In this document: positions 7,534 through 16,069 of the stretch, one piece after another
How positions within the stretch are numbered: the first letter of the stretch is position 1
Layout: every line of letters starts with the position of its first letter
Source of the DNA: Paracholeplasma vituli
GTDB lineage: Bacteria; Bacillota_I; Bacilli_A; Acholeplasmatales; UBA5453
NCBI RefSeq assembly: GCF_025446935.1
Contig: NZ_JAOEGN010000004.1
Span: 1-64,000, forward strand
Direction of reading: 5' to 3'
DNA: 64,000 bases
Program-made: the position numbers and the translations under genes
The notes under the pieces: model-generated
Databases searched by the model: none
Seen by the model: the letters and a program-made list of their open reading frames with translations, nothing else
Told to the model about the DNA's origin: nothing

Positions 7534-8883
7534 GTGTTATTTAGAAAAATTAAGAAGCAAATTGATGATTGGATTCTGAATGGGAATGACGCACTATTAA
7601 TCACAGGTGCTCGACAAGTTGGAAAGTCATTCATCATTCGTGAAACTTTAAAAGAGAAAGCGGAGGACTTCATTGAATTTAATTTTATTAAGCAAACCAA
7701 ATTACTAGAGATATTTAAATCCGCCATTGAAGAAGATGCCGACAAGTTCTTAATGGCTTTACGAGTTGCAGCGAATAAACAACTCAAAGACGGAACGGTA
7801 ATCTTTTTTGATGAAGTCCAAGAATGCAAAGAAATCGTTACAATCATAAAATTCCTAGTTGAACAAGGGAAGTTTAAGTATGTATTAAGTGGATCACTGC
7901 TCGGAGTAGAACTGGTGGATTTACGTTCCGCTCCCGTTGGCTATCTTACAACCATCGATATGTATCCAATGGATTTTGAAGAATTCTTAATCGCAAATGG
8001 ACTTGGAGATGATGTAATCAGTCATTTGAAACAATGTTACACGCAATTAACTCCTGTTGATGATTTTGTTCATGATAAAATCATTGAAGCATTCTACACG
8101 TATTTAATCGTTGGCGGAATGCCTGAAGCTGTTCAAACCTACCTTGATTCCAATGATTTTGTTCAAGTTTCAAAAGTTCATGTGAAAATTCAAAGGGAGT
8201 ATCGAAAAGACTTCACAAGATATGAACAGTCAAAGAAACTGAAACTCATTAAAACGTATGATTTAATTCCAGCTGAGTTGAACACCAAAAACAAACGTTA
8301 CATTTTTACTAACCTTGATAAGGAGCTTCGTTTTGATCGTTATGAAAACAGTTTTAATTGGTTAATTGATGCAGGTGTATCATTACCTGTTTATAACGTA
8401 ACAGAATTCGAAATTCCTTTGGAAGCAAGTAAAAAAAGTAATCTTTTTAAATTATTTCTTTCAGATGTTGGGATGTTAACTAGCGCATATGGGTCAGCGA
8501 CCATTTTAAGGCTTCTTGAAAAAGGTAAAGATATCAATTGTGGCTCAATGTTTGAAAATGCCATTGCACAAGAACTAACGGCTCACGGCTATAAAAATTA
8601 CTATTTCAACAGCAAAAAACATGGAGAAGTAGATTTTCTTATCGAACATAACAATGAACTGCTTCCGATCGAAGTAAAAAGTGGTAAGGATTATCAAAAG
8701 CATTCTGCTTTGTCCTATTTTATGTCAACACGTCAGTTTAATAGCGCAATCGTGCTATCTAATTTCAACGTTAGCGAAAAAGATAGAATCATTTATCTAC
8801 CGATATATATGATTATGTTCATCGAAAAGAATGAAGTGATTAAAAAGAGGGAACCGCTCAAACTGAGTGAATTATCACTTTAG
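7534..8883 (+). CDS. AAA ATPase with DUF4143 nuclease-like domain
   Basis: GAGGTGG at 7522-7528 and the promoter position make GTG 7534 the likely start, giving 449 residues; upstream in-frame codons would precede transcription. The N-terminal AAA_14 ATPase has Walker A GARQVGKS (about 25-32) and Walker B VIFFDEVQE (about 88-95). The C-terminal DUF4143 region carries EVDFLIEHNNELLPIEVKSG, the D-x(n)-EVK pattern of the PD-(D/E)XK nuclease fold. These proteins are widespread, often multicopy in genomes and poorly understood; transfer and defence or toxin-like roles have been suggested. The gene stands alone. It is bracketed on both sides by paired direct repeats, which suggests it moves or is controlled as a unit. 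Confidence 0.88.
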   Translation: MLFRKIKKQIDDWILNGNDALLITGARQVGKSFIIRETLKEKAEDFIEFNFIKQTKLLEIFKSAIEEDADKFLMALRVAANKQLKDGTVIFFDEVQECKEIVTIIKFLVEQGKFKYVLSGSLLGVELVDLRSAPVGYLTTIDMYPMDFEEFLIANGLGDDVISHLKQCYTQLTPVDDFVHDKIIEAFYTYLIVGGMPEAVQTYLDSNDFVQVSKVHVKIQREYRKDFTRYEQSKKLKLIKTYDLIPAELNTKNKRYIFTNLDKELRFDRYENSFNWLIDAGVSLPVYNVTEFEIPLEASKKSNLFKLFLSDVGMLTSAYGSATILRLLEKGKDINCGSMFENAIAQELTAHGYKNYYFNSKKHGEVDFLIEHNNELLPIEVKSGKDYQKHSALSYFMSTRQFNSAIVLSNFNVSEKDRIIYLPIYMIMFIEKNEVIKKREPLKLSELSL

Positions 8884-8927
8884 AAAACGGGACAATAGCA
8901 GGTTATTTATTGTTAGAAAACGGGATA
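8880..8927 (+). repeat. Downstream pair of AAAACGGGA repeats
   Basis: TTAGAAAACGGGACAA at 8880-8895 overlaps the ATPase stop codon and repeats the 16 bases at 7451-7466 exactly. TTAGAAAACGGGA follows at 8913-8925. The cores start at 8884 and 8917, 33 bp apart, the same spacing as the upstream pair and the same orientation. Direct rather than inverted placement argues against simple transposon ends. Confidence 0.65.
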
Positions 8928-9002
8928 TTAGTTTTTTAGAGAATCGATGATTTTCCTCTAATAGATTAATAATCACGTTACGCTTTATTATTAAATATTA
9001 GT

Positions 9003-9313
9003 TATTTAAGGGGTGTGTTAAAAATTTAGTAGGGTGCTAAATCGTATTAACCTCCTTTAACTTAGACATCTAACTAGAATAGGTCTGATACACTAATCAG
9101 GCCTTTTTTGTGCTTAAATTAAGCCGAAACATCGAAAAAATGCCAATTATTAGTCGATTATCAAGCTTTTTTAGCACAGTCGGGTCAATTTAAGGAGTTG
9201 AAACTAACAAGCAACTTGCAGCAACAACATCAGGTTTACACGATTTAAGTGAGGGGTGCTAAGATTTCTACACGATATGAAGAGGGGGTTCTAAAAAATC
9301 TACACGATTTGAT
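9003..9313 (+). repeat. Degenerate repeat array, probable insertion-sequence relic
   Basis: Related units beginning GGGGTG or AGGGTGCTAAATC lie near 9010-9042. TACACGAT recurs at 9237, 9269 and 9301, 32 bp apart. Within this, GAGGGGTGCTAAGATTTC (9251) and GAGGGGGTTCTAAAAAAT (9282) start 31 bp apart. Roughly three-turn spacing and GGGTGCTAA cores resemble IS21-type terminal arrays. No transposase gene is present. Confidence 0.4.
9081..9109 (+). terminator. Rho-independent terminator
   Basis: AGGTCTGAT (9081-9089) pairs with ATCAGGCCT (9096-9104) with one G-T pair, followed by six T. No intact gene precedes it closely except the ATPase about 200 bases upstream. Confidence 0.65.
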
Positions 9314-9485
9314 AAGTCACCATTTAGTGATTTTGATGTCGTTGGACTTTTCATTGATAAAATAGACGTTTTGATTAAAGTCATAAATAATTTACACGAG
9401 AGTATTTTAGTGGCATAAAATCATATCTTGGTCACGAGTTGCGATTTTTAAATGATAGTATTGGCAGTAAAATAAATCGATTCAA
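9314..9485. other. Gene-free stretch
   Basis: Only short open stretches occur (for example one ending TAA at 9417-9419) without ribosome binding sites. I see no function beyond remnant sequence. Confidence 0.4.
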
Positions 9486-9520
9486 GCGACCCAACTCTTA
9501 ATTGATTTGAGTCGTTTTTT
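9486..9520 (+). terminator. Probable terminator
   Basis: GCGACCCAACTC (9486-9497) pairs imperfectly with GATTTGAGTCG (9504-9514), followed by six T. It separates the remnant zone from the chaperonin operon. Confidence 0.55.
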
Positions 9521-9694
9521 CTATGAGTGACAATAATGATTATCAATTAGTGAAGCTAAGAAGAGGAAGCTCCAAATATTGCTGCCGCTTTATGCAGCAG
9601 AAAGGCAAAAATTCTTATTTTATCATATTAAAAAAAAGAGCATTATAAATTAATGAATAGCCAAATAAAATCATCATTTATTAACATTCAGCAC

Positions 9695-9759
9695 TTGACA
9701 ACTTTTTTCATTTGAATATAATAATAACTGGATTGGCACAACACATAAACGAGTGCCAG
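9695..9759 (+). promoter_or_regulatory. groESL promoter and degenerate CIRCE operator
   Basis: TTGACA (9695-9700), a 16-base spacer and TATAAT (9717-9722) are followed by TTGGCACAA (9733-9741), nine bases, and GAGTGCCAG (9751-9759). The 9-N9-9 layout is that of CIRCE, the HrcA operator (consensus TTAGCACTC-N9-GAGTGCTAA). The right arm fits well; the left arm keeps only the inner GCAC. HrcA control is inferred from the family and position just after the -10 box. Confidence 0.82.
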
Positions 9760-9775
9760 AAATGGAGGGATTATT

Positions 9776-10036
9776 GTGATTAGACCATTAGAAGACTATG
9801 TCGTTCTTTCAGTGAAAAAAGAAGAGAAAACCACAGCGAGTGGTATCATTCTTGCCACTGAAGAAAAAGACAGACCAGCGATTGGTAAAGTGATTTCAGT
9901 AGGTCCTAAAGTTGAGAATATCAAGGCAGAGGACGAAGTTATTTATCAATCTTATGCTGGTACTAAAGTCAAGATTGAACAAACAGAATATTTACTTGTT
10001 CAATCAAAAAACATTCTAGCTATTTTAGAAAAATAA
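9776..10036 (+). CDS. groES: Co-chaperonin GroES
   Basis: The 86-residue protein caps the GroEL folding chamber. It starts RPLEDYVVLSVKKEEKTTASGIIL, with the mobile-loop motif TASGI, and keeps the VGPKV and DEVIYQSYAGTKV segments. It starts with GTG at 9776, set by GGAGGG at 9764-9769. It is shorter than the usual 94-97 residues, mainly in the roof-loop region. groEL follows after 25 bases in one heat-shock operon. Confidence 0.96.
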   Translation: MIRPLEDYVVLSVKKEEKTTASGIILATEEKDRPAIGKVISVGPKVENIKAEDEVIYQSYAGTKVKIEQTEYLLVQSKNILAILEK

Positions 10037-10046
10037 ATTATCTTAA

Positions 10047-11672
<1,626 letters not shown>

Positions 11673-11698
11673 AATAAATTGTAATTAAATGAATGATT

Positions 11699-11731
11699 TA
11701 GGGTATCGATGTGTAGATACCCTATATTTTT
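11699..11731 (+). terminator. Terminator of groESL
   Basis: TAGGGTATC (11699-11707) pairs with GATACCCTA (11716-11724), followed by a T-rich tract. Confidence 0.8.
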
Positions 11732-11853
11732 CATCATTTCTAGCATTGGTAGTGTCAAGAACTTTGTGTTAATGAAATGAATTAAAGTATTGGAACTCTC
11801 TTTAGTTGTTTCATGCACTCCCGAGTGTCAGATTGTATAGTATATTTTAGCAG

Positions 11854-12048
11854 TTGAATCAGTTATATCCCGGAAGCACCGAGAAGAGCAAGCCTCAGTT
11901 TGAAGGCTGGTTTCGTGAACCAAAACTCATTCATCAATGGGATTTTAGTGAGGATATAACCGCAGTTGAAATCAGTTTTAGTGCACAAAGTATTACAAAC
12001 TATACAGGCATTACACTGTATGCAAAATGGGTTTCAAATCTAATATAA
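11854..12048 (+). pseudogene. Remnant of an InlB-type (Listeria-Bacteroides) repeat protein
   Basis: The frame has only TTG as a start and no ribosome binding site. It reads PQFEGWFREPKLIHQWDF and ends ITNYTGITLYAKW, the signature end of a Flg_new/InlB B-repeat, as in the intact surface protein at 16066. One repeat and the C-terminal end survive, with no membrane anchor. A hairpin (ATCC-CACAG/CTGTG-GGAT near 12069-12092) follows. Confidence 0.7.
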
Positions 12049-12151
12049 ATATCAAGATAGATTGAAGCATCCGCACAGTAACTGTGAGGATATTTTGATA
12101 ATAAGTATCATCTTTAAGTCTATCAAACGTTCAAAGATGAATGAATATGGA

Positions 12152-12181
12152 TTGACACAACAATATACAGTCACGTAAACT
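12152..12181 (+). promoter_or_regulatory. Promoter of the unknown membrane protein pair
   Basis: TTGACA (12152-12157), an 18-base spacer and TAAACT (12176-12181) precede the gene at 12225 by about 40 bases. Confidence 0.6.
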
Positions 12182-12224
12182 TAAACCCAAACATTATGAA
12201 TACCGCATAGAACAGGAGAAAATT

Positions 12225-13031
12225 ATGCCATTGACAACACAACAGATTTTAGAAGCTTTTTATCAAAAAAACGGACAGTATTATACCAACATCATGGCCA
12301 TTTTGGATAACGAAGCGGATATTAATCTGGTATATGAAACTGTATTTGATCAATTAGAAGAAAACGAAATTCGATTGGTTTTTGAGGACGAATCTAATGA
12401 AATACCAGCTGCGTTTTTACTTTATCGTAAGCAAAATCGCTTGATGATGACCTATATCTTCAAAGAAATAGAACATTTTGAGTTTAATCTCGAGGGATGT
12501 TTGTGGGATTATCCTGAAGTCATTGAGTTGAAACCGAAGGAAATTGCTGAATTAGGGGTTGTGCTCAATCAGGTGATTCTGGATCAAGATTTGCCACTTG
12601 AAATTCACGGGTTAGAAAAATATTCTGTAAAAATGATATATCAATCTGAACAAGATCAAATCGTATTCGATGATCAACAAGTCAAAAGGGTAAAACTGCT
12701 AGCCTATTTTGCCACCTATGGATTTCTTGTTATCATTGCTGGATTAGCCTTAGTGGGACGTAGTATGTTTGATACTGAATATGGCTTAGTGCTTGGCATC
12801 GCATGTGGTCTATTGATGATGGCGATTTATTTGACTATTGGCACAATTTATCGATTTAGACACATCTATTGTATGCATCAAAATCTAAAACGCGAACGGA
12901 TGACGCCCAATGATATTTACTGGAACACGATTCCGAAAAAAGATCTTTATGGCATTCCAATGCTATTTATGGGCTTAGGATTAGTCTCATTATTGTTAAG
13001 TCTATTGGGATTGATGGGCATCATAGCCTAA
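12225..13031 (+). CDS. Membrane protein with cytoplasmic N-terminal domain, unknown
   Basis: The 268-residue protein has about 155 soluble, acidic N-terminal residues and then three hydrophobic helices (about 159-178, 186-207 and 242-266). AGGAG before ATG 12225 supports the start. I recognise no domain. A similarly organised small membrane protein follows after about 50 bases and the two-component genes come next, so it may act in the same signalling or surface pathway. That link is positional only. Confidence 0.72.
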   Translation: MPLTTQQILEAFYQKNGQYYTNIMAILDNEADINLVYETVFDQLEENEIRLVFEDESNEIPAAFLLYRKQNRLMMTYIFKEIEHFEFNLEGCLWDYPEVIELKPKEIAELGVVLNQVILDQDLPLEIHGLEKYSVKMIYQSEQDQIVFDDQQVKRVKLLAYFATYGFLVIIAGLALVGRSMFDTEYGLVLGIACGLLMMAIYLTIGTIYRFRHIYCMHQNLKRERMTPNDIYWNTIPKKDLYGIPMLFMGLGLVSLLLSLLGLMGIIA

Positions 13032-13080
13032 TCATTGAATTGGATTTACTCAAAATAGTCAGTACTTAGGAGAGATGTAT

Positions 13081-13536
13081 ATGGTAGCGTATCATTCAAA
13101 AATGGCAGCATCCTGGATATTGTTATTTGGTTTCATGTTTTTTGGGCTTGGTATCTGGTCGTTATGGTTTGATTTCAACGTAATTCTATCGGTATTGTCA
13201 GTCGTGTTTTGTTTTCTAATTGGCGGGATTTTGGTCCATACGTTTATATATTACATGCGTGTACCCAAAGTCGCATTTGAAATGGATCATCAAAAGATAA
13301 ATATTTATACGAATCATACGATTCAAACCCATGATTTAGTCGATATCAAAAAAGTCGCGTTCAATTTGAATGTGCCTTATCTAGCGATTGCTTTTGTGTG
13401 TGAACTTCATAAAAAAGATGGACATACAGTGGTTATCGCAAGCTTTATTTGCCATCAGGTTCGGGTTTATAAAGCAATGAAAAAGTTGTTTGCAGAACAT
13501 AATATTGAAACGACTAAGACGTTTCGACATTATTAG
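13081..13536 (+). CDS. Two-helix membrane protein with a PH-like tail, unknown
   Basis: AGGAG at 13068-13072 is eight bases from ATG 13081 but only two from ATG 13075, so 13081 is chosen (151 residues). Two helices (about residues 11-30 and 36-58) are followed by a roughly 90-residue beta-rich cytoplasmic domain (KVAFEMDHQKINIYTN and later VCELHKKDGHTVVIASF). The layout is that of bacterial PH-domain membrane proteins, but sequence support is thin. It is probably cotranscribed with the upstream gene. Confidence 0.68.
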   Translation: MVAYHSKMAASWILLFGFMFFGLGIWSLWFDFNVILSVLSVVFCFLIGGILVHTFIYYMRVPKVAFEMDHQKINIYTNHTIQTHDLVDIKKVAFNLNVPYLAIAFVCELHKKDGHTVVIASFICHQVRVYKAMKKLFAEHNIETTKTFRHY

Positions 13537-13680
13537 AATATCAAGGAAATGGTCTATTAGTGAAAGGTAGGGTTCGATTATTCACAAGTGCATTAGGTAA
13601 TCCATAAAAAGGAAACTTGTTATCTGATTACTTAATCCTAAATTTATCGATAAACCATACATAGAACATGTGGGTTATTG

Positions 13681-13686
13681 TATAAT
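13681..13686 (+). promoter_or_regulatory. Probable -10 box of the two-component operon
   Basis: TATAAT lies 30 bases before the response regulator start. The -35 region (TACATA at 13658-13663) is weak, which suits a promoter needing an activator. Confidence 0.45.
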
Positions 13687-13715
13687 GAAGGTACCTAGCG
13701 AGTGGGAGATAACCG

Positions 13716-14444
13716 ATGCGTATTGCGATATGTGACGATTTAGTCGAACAACTGAACATTTTAGAAGCAGCCCTAAAAGCTTATTTTAAACTCAATCCCA
13801 AATTTGTAAAAATCGAGTCGTTTCAACATGCATTCGATTTTTTAGATATCCAATCCAAACAGCCTTTTGATTTGGTCTTGCTAGACATCTGTATGCCAGG
13901 ACTTTTAGGTACAGAAGTTGCCAAAGAGATTCGTCATAAAAACCAACATACAGCGGTTATATTCGTAACCACTTCACCAGAGTTTGCTGTCGAAGCTTTC
14001 GCATTGAATGCCATTCACTATATCATAAAGCCATTCACTGAAACCCAGTTTAATGCTGCTATGGACCGTGCGATGTTCAATATGCAAGAAAAACTGACTC
14101 AAATGATTCAATTGAAATGTCCAAAGGGTATTTATCAAATGGTGGATATTGACCAAATATCTTACATCGAGAGTCGTGCTCACCGGCAACAAGTCTATCT
14201 TTTAGATGAAACTACGATTGAAACGGTTCAGACGTTGATTGAACTCCATCAAAATCTTGAAGCCCTGTCACTAGGACAATTCATTCAGCCGTATAAAGGT
14301 TATATTGTCAATCAACAATTCATTGTACGCATTGAACCTCAACAAATTGTCCTTAAAAATCAGACCTGTATTCCGATTCCAAGAAGAACGTTTAATACGC
14401 TCAAAAAAAGCTATTTTGAGTACATGTTCAAAGGGAGACCGTGA
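13716..14444 (+). CDS. LytTR-family response regulator (AgrA/ComE type)
   Basis: The 242-residue protein has an N-terminal receiver with Asp7-Asp8, the phospho-acceptor Asp57 in LVLLDICMPG, Thr85/Thr86 and Lys105. A C-terminal LytTR DNA-binding domain (about 135-238) includes YIESRAHRQQVYL and the strand-loop VNQQFIVRIEPQQIVL. Such regulators bind direct repeats and activate genes for surface, biofilm or quorum-sensing functions. GTGGGAG precedes the ATG. The stop overlaps the start region of the kinase gene. Likely targets are the operon at 15863, whose promoter has a poor -35 and a repeated AGTCA. Confidence 0.92.
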   Translation: MRIAICDDLVEQLNILEAALKAYFKLNPKFVKIESFQHAFDFLDIQSKQPFDLVLLDICMPGLLGTEVAKEIRHKNQHTAVIFVTTSPEFAVEAFALNAIHYIIKPFTETQFNAAMDRAMFNMQEKLTQMIQLKCPKGIYQMVDIDQISYIESRAHRQQVYLLDETTIETVQTLIELHQNLEALSLGQFIQPYKGYIVNQQFIVRIEPQQIVLKNQTCIPIPRRTFNTLKKSYFEYMFKGRP

Positions 14445-14446
14445 CT

Positions 14447-15742
14447 ATGTGGATCGATATTTTGCCAGATTTATTGAGGGGAAGTACCTCCACATTCTGT
14501 TTGTTGATTTTATTACCGATATTATCCAGAAACAAACTGAAACCACTGATTACTTGGACTTTAATGCCAATGATTATCCTCGTCGATGTAGTGATTTGTG
14601 CACAGTTGTATATGACGAGAAATTATACAGGGGTTCTTTATTATTCTTTAGCCTTTTATGTTGTCTTCATTGTTGGACTTAAAATGCTATTAAAAGATAC
14701 TTATCTTCAATGGCTTTTCAATAGTGTTACGGTATTAAATACCTATGCCATCATTGTAATAGCTAGTTTTTATTTATGTTATCTATTTCCACAACCTGCT
14801 TACGCCAATACAGCAATTCGGTTAGTTTTATTTGCACTTGCAATCGTTTTTTTCAAAAAAATACTTAGACCTTTGTACTTAGAAGTATCTGAAAACTGGG
14901 GTGCGTTCTTATTACCAACTTCAGGTATTTTAGTTGGCTATTTATACATATTAACAGCACTAGACGATGTCGAGTCTTCAATGAATCAGCATTCGGGGTA
15001 TTTCTACCTTTTAATCCTGATTACACTTTTAACGTATTCAGCAATTTTATTATCATTAAAGAGTTTAAGAGGGAAATTCTTATTAAGAGAAGAAAATATA
15101 CGGAGACAAGCGAATGAATGGTTGTTAAAAAGCGAAATCGCGAGTTATGAGAGTACGGTTATCGCAGCGAAACAAACACGGCATGACATCCGCCATCATA
15201 ACGCGATTATCGCAGAGTATTTAAATAGCGAAGATCTCAAAGGTGCCTTGGACTATTTGGCACTTTACGAGTCCAATTTACAAGAACAACCCATAAAAAA
15301 TTACTCCAAACATCCCACAACCAATGCTGTATTTAGATTATTTGAGCGAAGAGCACGTCAAAAAGGGATCAAATTCAGTATTCAGGCAGAAGCCGATCAT
15401 TACTACCATTCTGATGGGGCTGATGTTGGAATAATGCTATCAAACCTATTGGAGAATGCCCTTTCAGCTTGTCAAGCCTGTCACTCAATAGAAAAAATCA
15501 TCGTCTATCGTTCTACCCTTCAAAATGGTAGTTTATTAGTCGAAATCGAAAACAGTTTTGAAGGCAATTTAGAATTTGAAAATGGCTTACCTAAAACCAC
15601 CAAACCGGGTGGAGGGACTGGACTAAAAAGTGTGGTCCGAATGGTTGAAAACTATCCAGGCATGATTACCATCCAACAAAGTATTAATCGGGTGATTGTA
15701 CAAATGATATTCCCAATTGAAACGCCACAACAAAACGCTTAA
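14447..15742 (+). CDS. Membrane sensor histidine kinase, GHKL type (AgrC-like)
   Basis: The 431-residue kinase has about six N-terminal helices and a cytoplasmic half. The phospho-acceptor His is in TRHDIRHHNAII, the N box is SNLLENALSAC and the G box is GGGTGLKSVV. This is the HPK10/AgrC pattern, in which six helices sense a peptide. GGGAG at 14433-14437 favours ATG 14447; GTG 14441 would be too close. No AgrB or AgrD homologue lies in the window, so the signal is unknown. It should phosphorylate the adjacent LytTR regulator. Confidence 0.9.
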   Translation: MWIDILPDLLRGSTSTFCLLILLPILSRNKLKPLITWTLMPMIILVDVVICAQLYMTRNYTGVLYYSLAFYVVFIVGLKMLLKDTYLQWLFNSVTVLNTYAIIVIASFYLCYLFPQPAYANTAIRLVLFALAIVFFKKILRPLYLEVSENWGAFLLPTSGILVGYLYILTALDDVESSMNQHSGYFYLLILITLLTYSAILLSLKSLRGKFLLREENIRRQANEWLLKSEIASYESTVIAAKQTRHDIRHHNAIIAEYLNSEDLKGALDYLALYESNLQEQPIKNYSKHPTTNAVFRLFERRARQKGIKFSIQAEADHYYHSDGADVGIMLSNLLENALSACQACHSIEKIIVYRSTLQNGSLLVEIENSFEGNLEFENGLPKTTKPGGGTGLKSVVRMVENYPGMITIQQSINRVIVQMIFPIETPQQNA

Positions 15743-15762
15743 CCCTTAGGTTGGCGTTTTTT
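15732..15762 (+). terminator. Terminator of the two-component operon
   Basis: AACGC-AACC (from 15734) pairs with GGTT-GCGTT, followed by T residues. It overlaps the kinase stop codon. Confidence 0.7.
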
Positions 15763-15778
15763 CATGCATAAAAACCGA

Positions 15779-15824
15779 CCAGTCATTCAAGTTTGAATAA
15801 TTTAATATCGTAGTCAATTACAAT
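15779..15824 (+). promoter_or_regulatory. Activator-type promoter of the surface-protein operon
   Basis: CCAGTCATT (15779) and GTAGTCAATT (15810) put AGTCA cores 31 bp apart, three helical turns, upstream of TACAAT (15819-15824) with no recognisable -35. LytTR regulators bind direct repeats, so this is a plausible target of the adjacent response regulator. Inference only. Confidence 0.35.
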
Positions 15825-15862
15825 AAGGCTGAAAGAAACCATTCAGATAGGAGATTTTAAAC

Positions 15863-16069
15863 ATGCAGGTGGACAACACCAAAAGTGTAAGCAGAAAAGA
15901 CGAAGCGACACCCATTACGATTCTAGATGGCTGTGACCACTATAAACCCAAACCAGGTAGTCTACTTGTCGTAAAAATGTGTGCATTTTGTCAGTACGGA
16001 CAGTTTGAAGCACAAAATCGCTATGGTTTATGTCAGTATCCTAGAGAGGCCAAGGAGGCAAAAGAATGA
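15863..16069 (+). CDS. Small Cys-containing protein, unknown
   Basis: The 68-residue protein has no signal peptide. Its second half contains MCAFCQYGQFE and, after a short gap, YGLCQYP. With Cys32 in DGCDHY this gives a CxxC plus single-Cys arrangement that could bind zinc or iron or be redox-active. AGGAG precedes ATG 15863. Its TGA overlaps the ATG of the surface-protein gene, so translation is coupled. I do not recognise a family. A regulator or maturation factor for the surface protein is one guess from position. Confidence 0.7.
   Translation: MQVDNTKSVSRKDEATPITILDGCDHYKPKPGSLLVVKMCAFCQYGQFEAQNRYGLCQYPREAKEAKE

Noticed and set aside
4255-9313. Short spaced repeats as a CRISPR array
   Set aside because: Repeats are too short and too few, spacing is 20-33 bp including the repeat, sequences drift, and no cas gene is present.
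9335-9419. An open stretch of about 30 codons ending TAA at 9417
   Set aside because: No start signal and no resemblance to a known protein; probably remnant DNA.
14305-14682. A 125-codon frame across the regulator-kinase junction
   Set aside because: It is a shadow in another frame of two well-supported genes.
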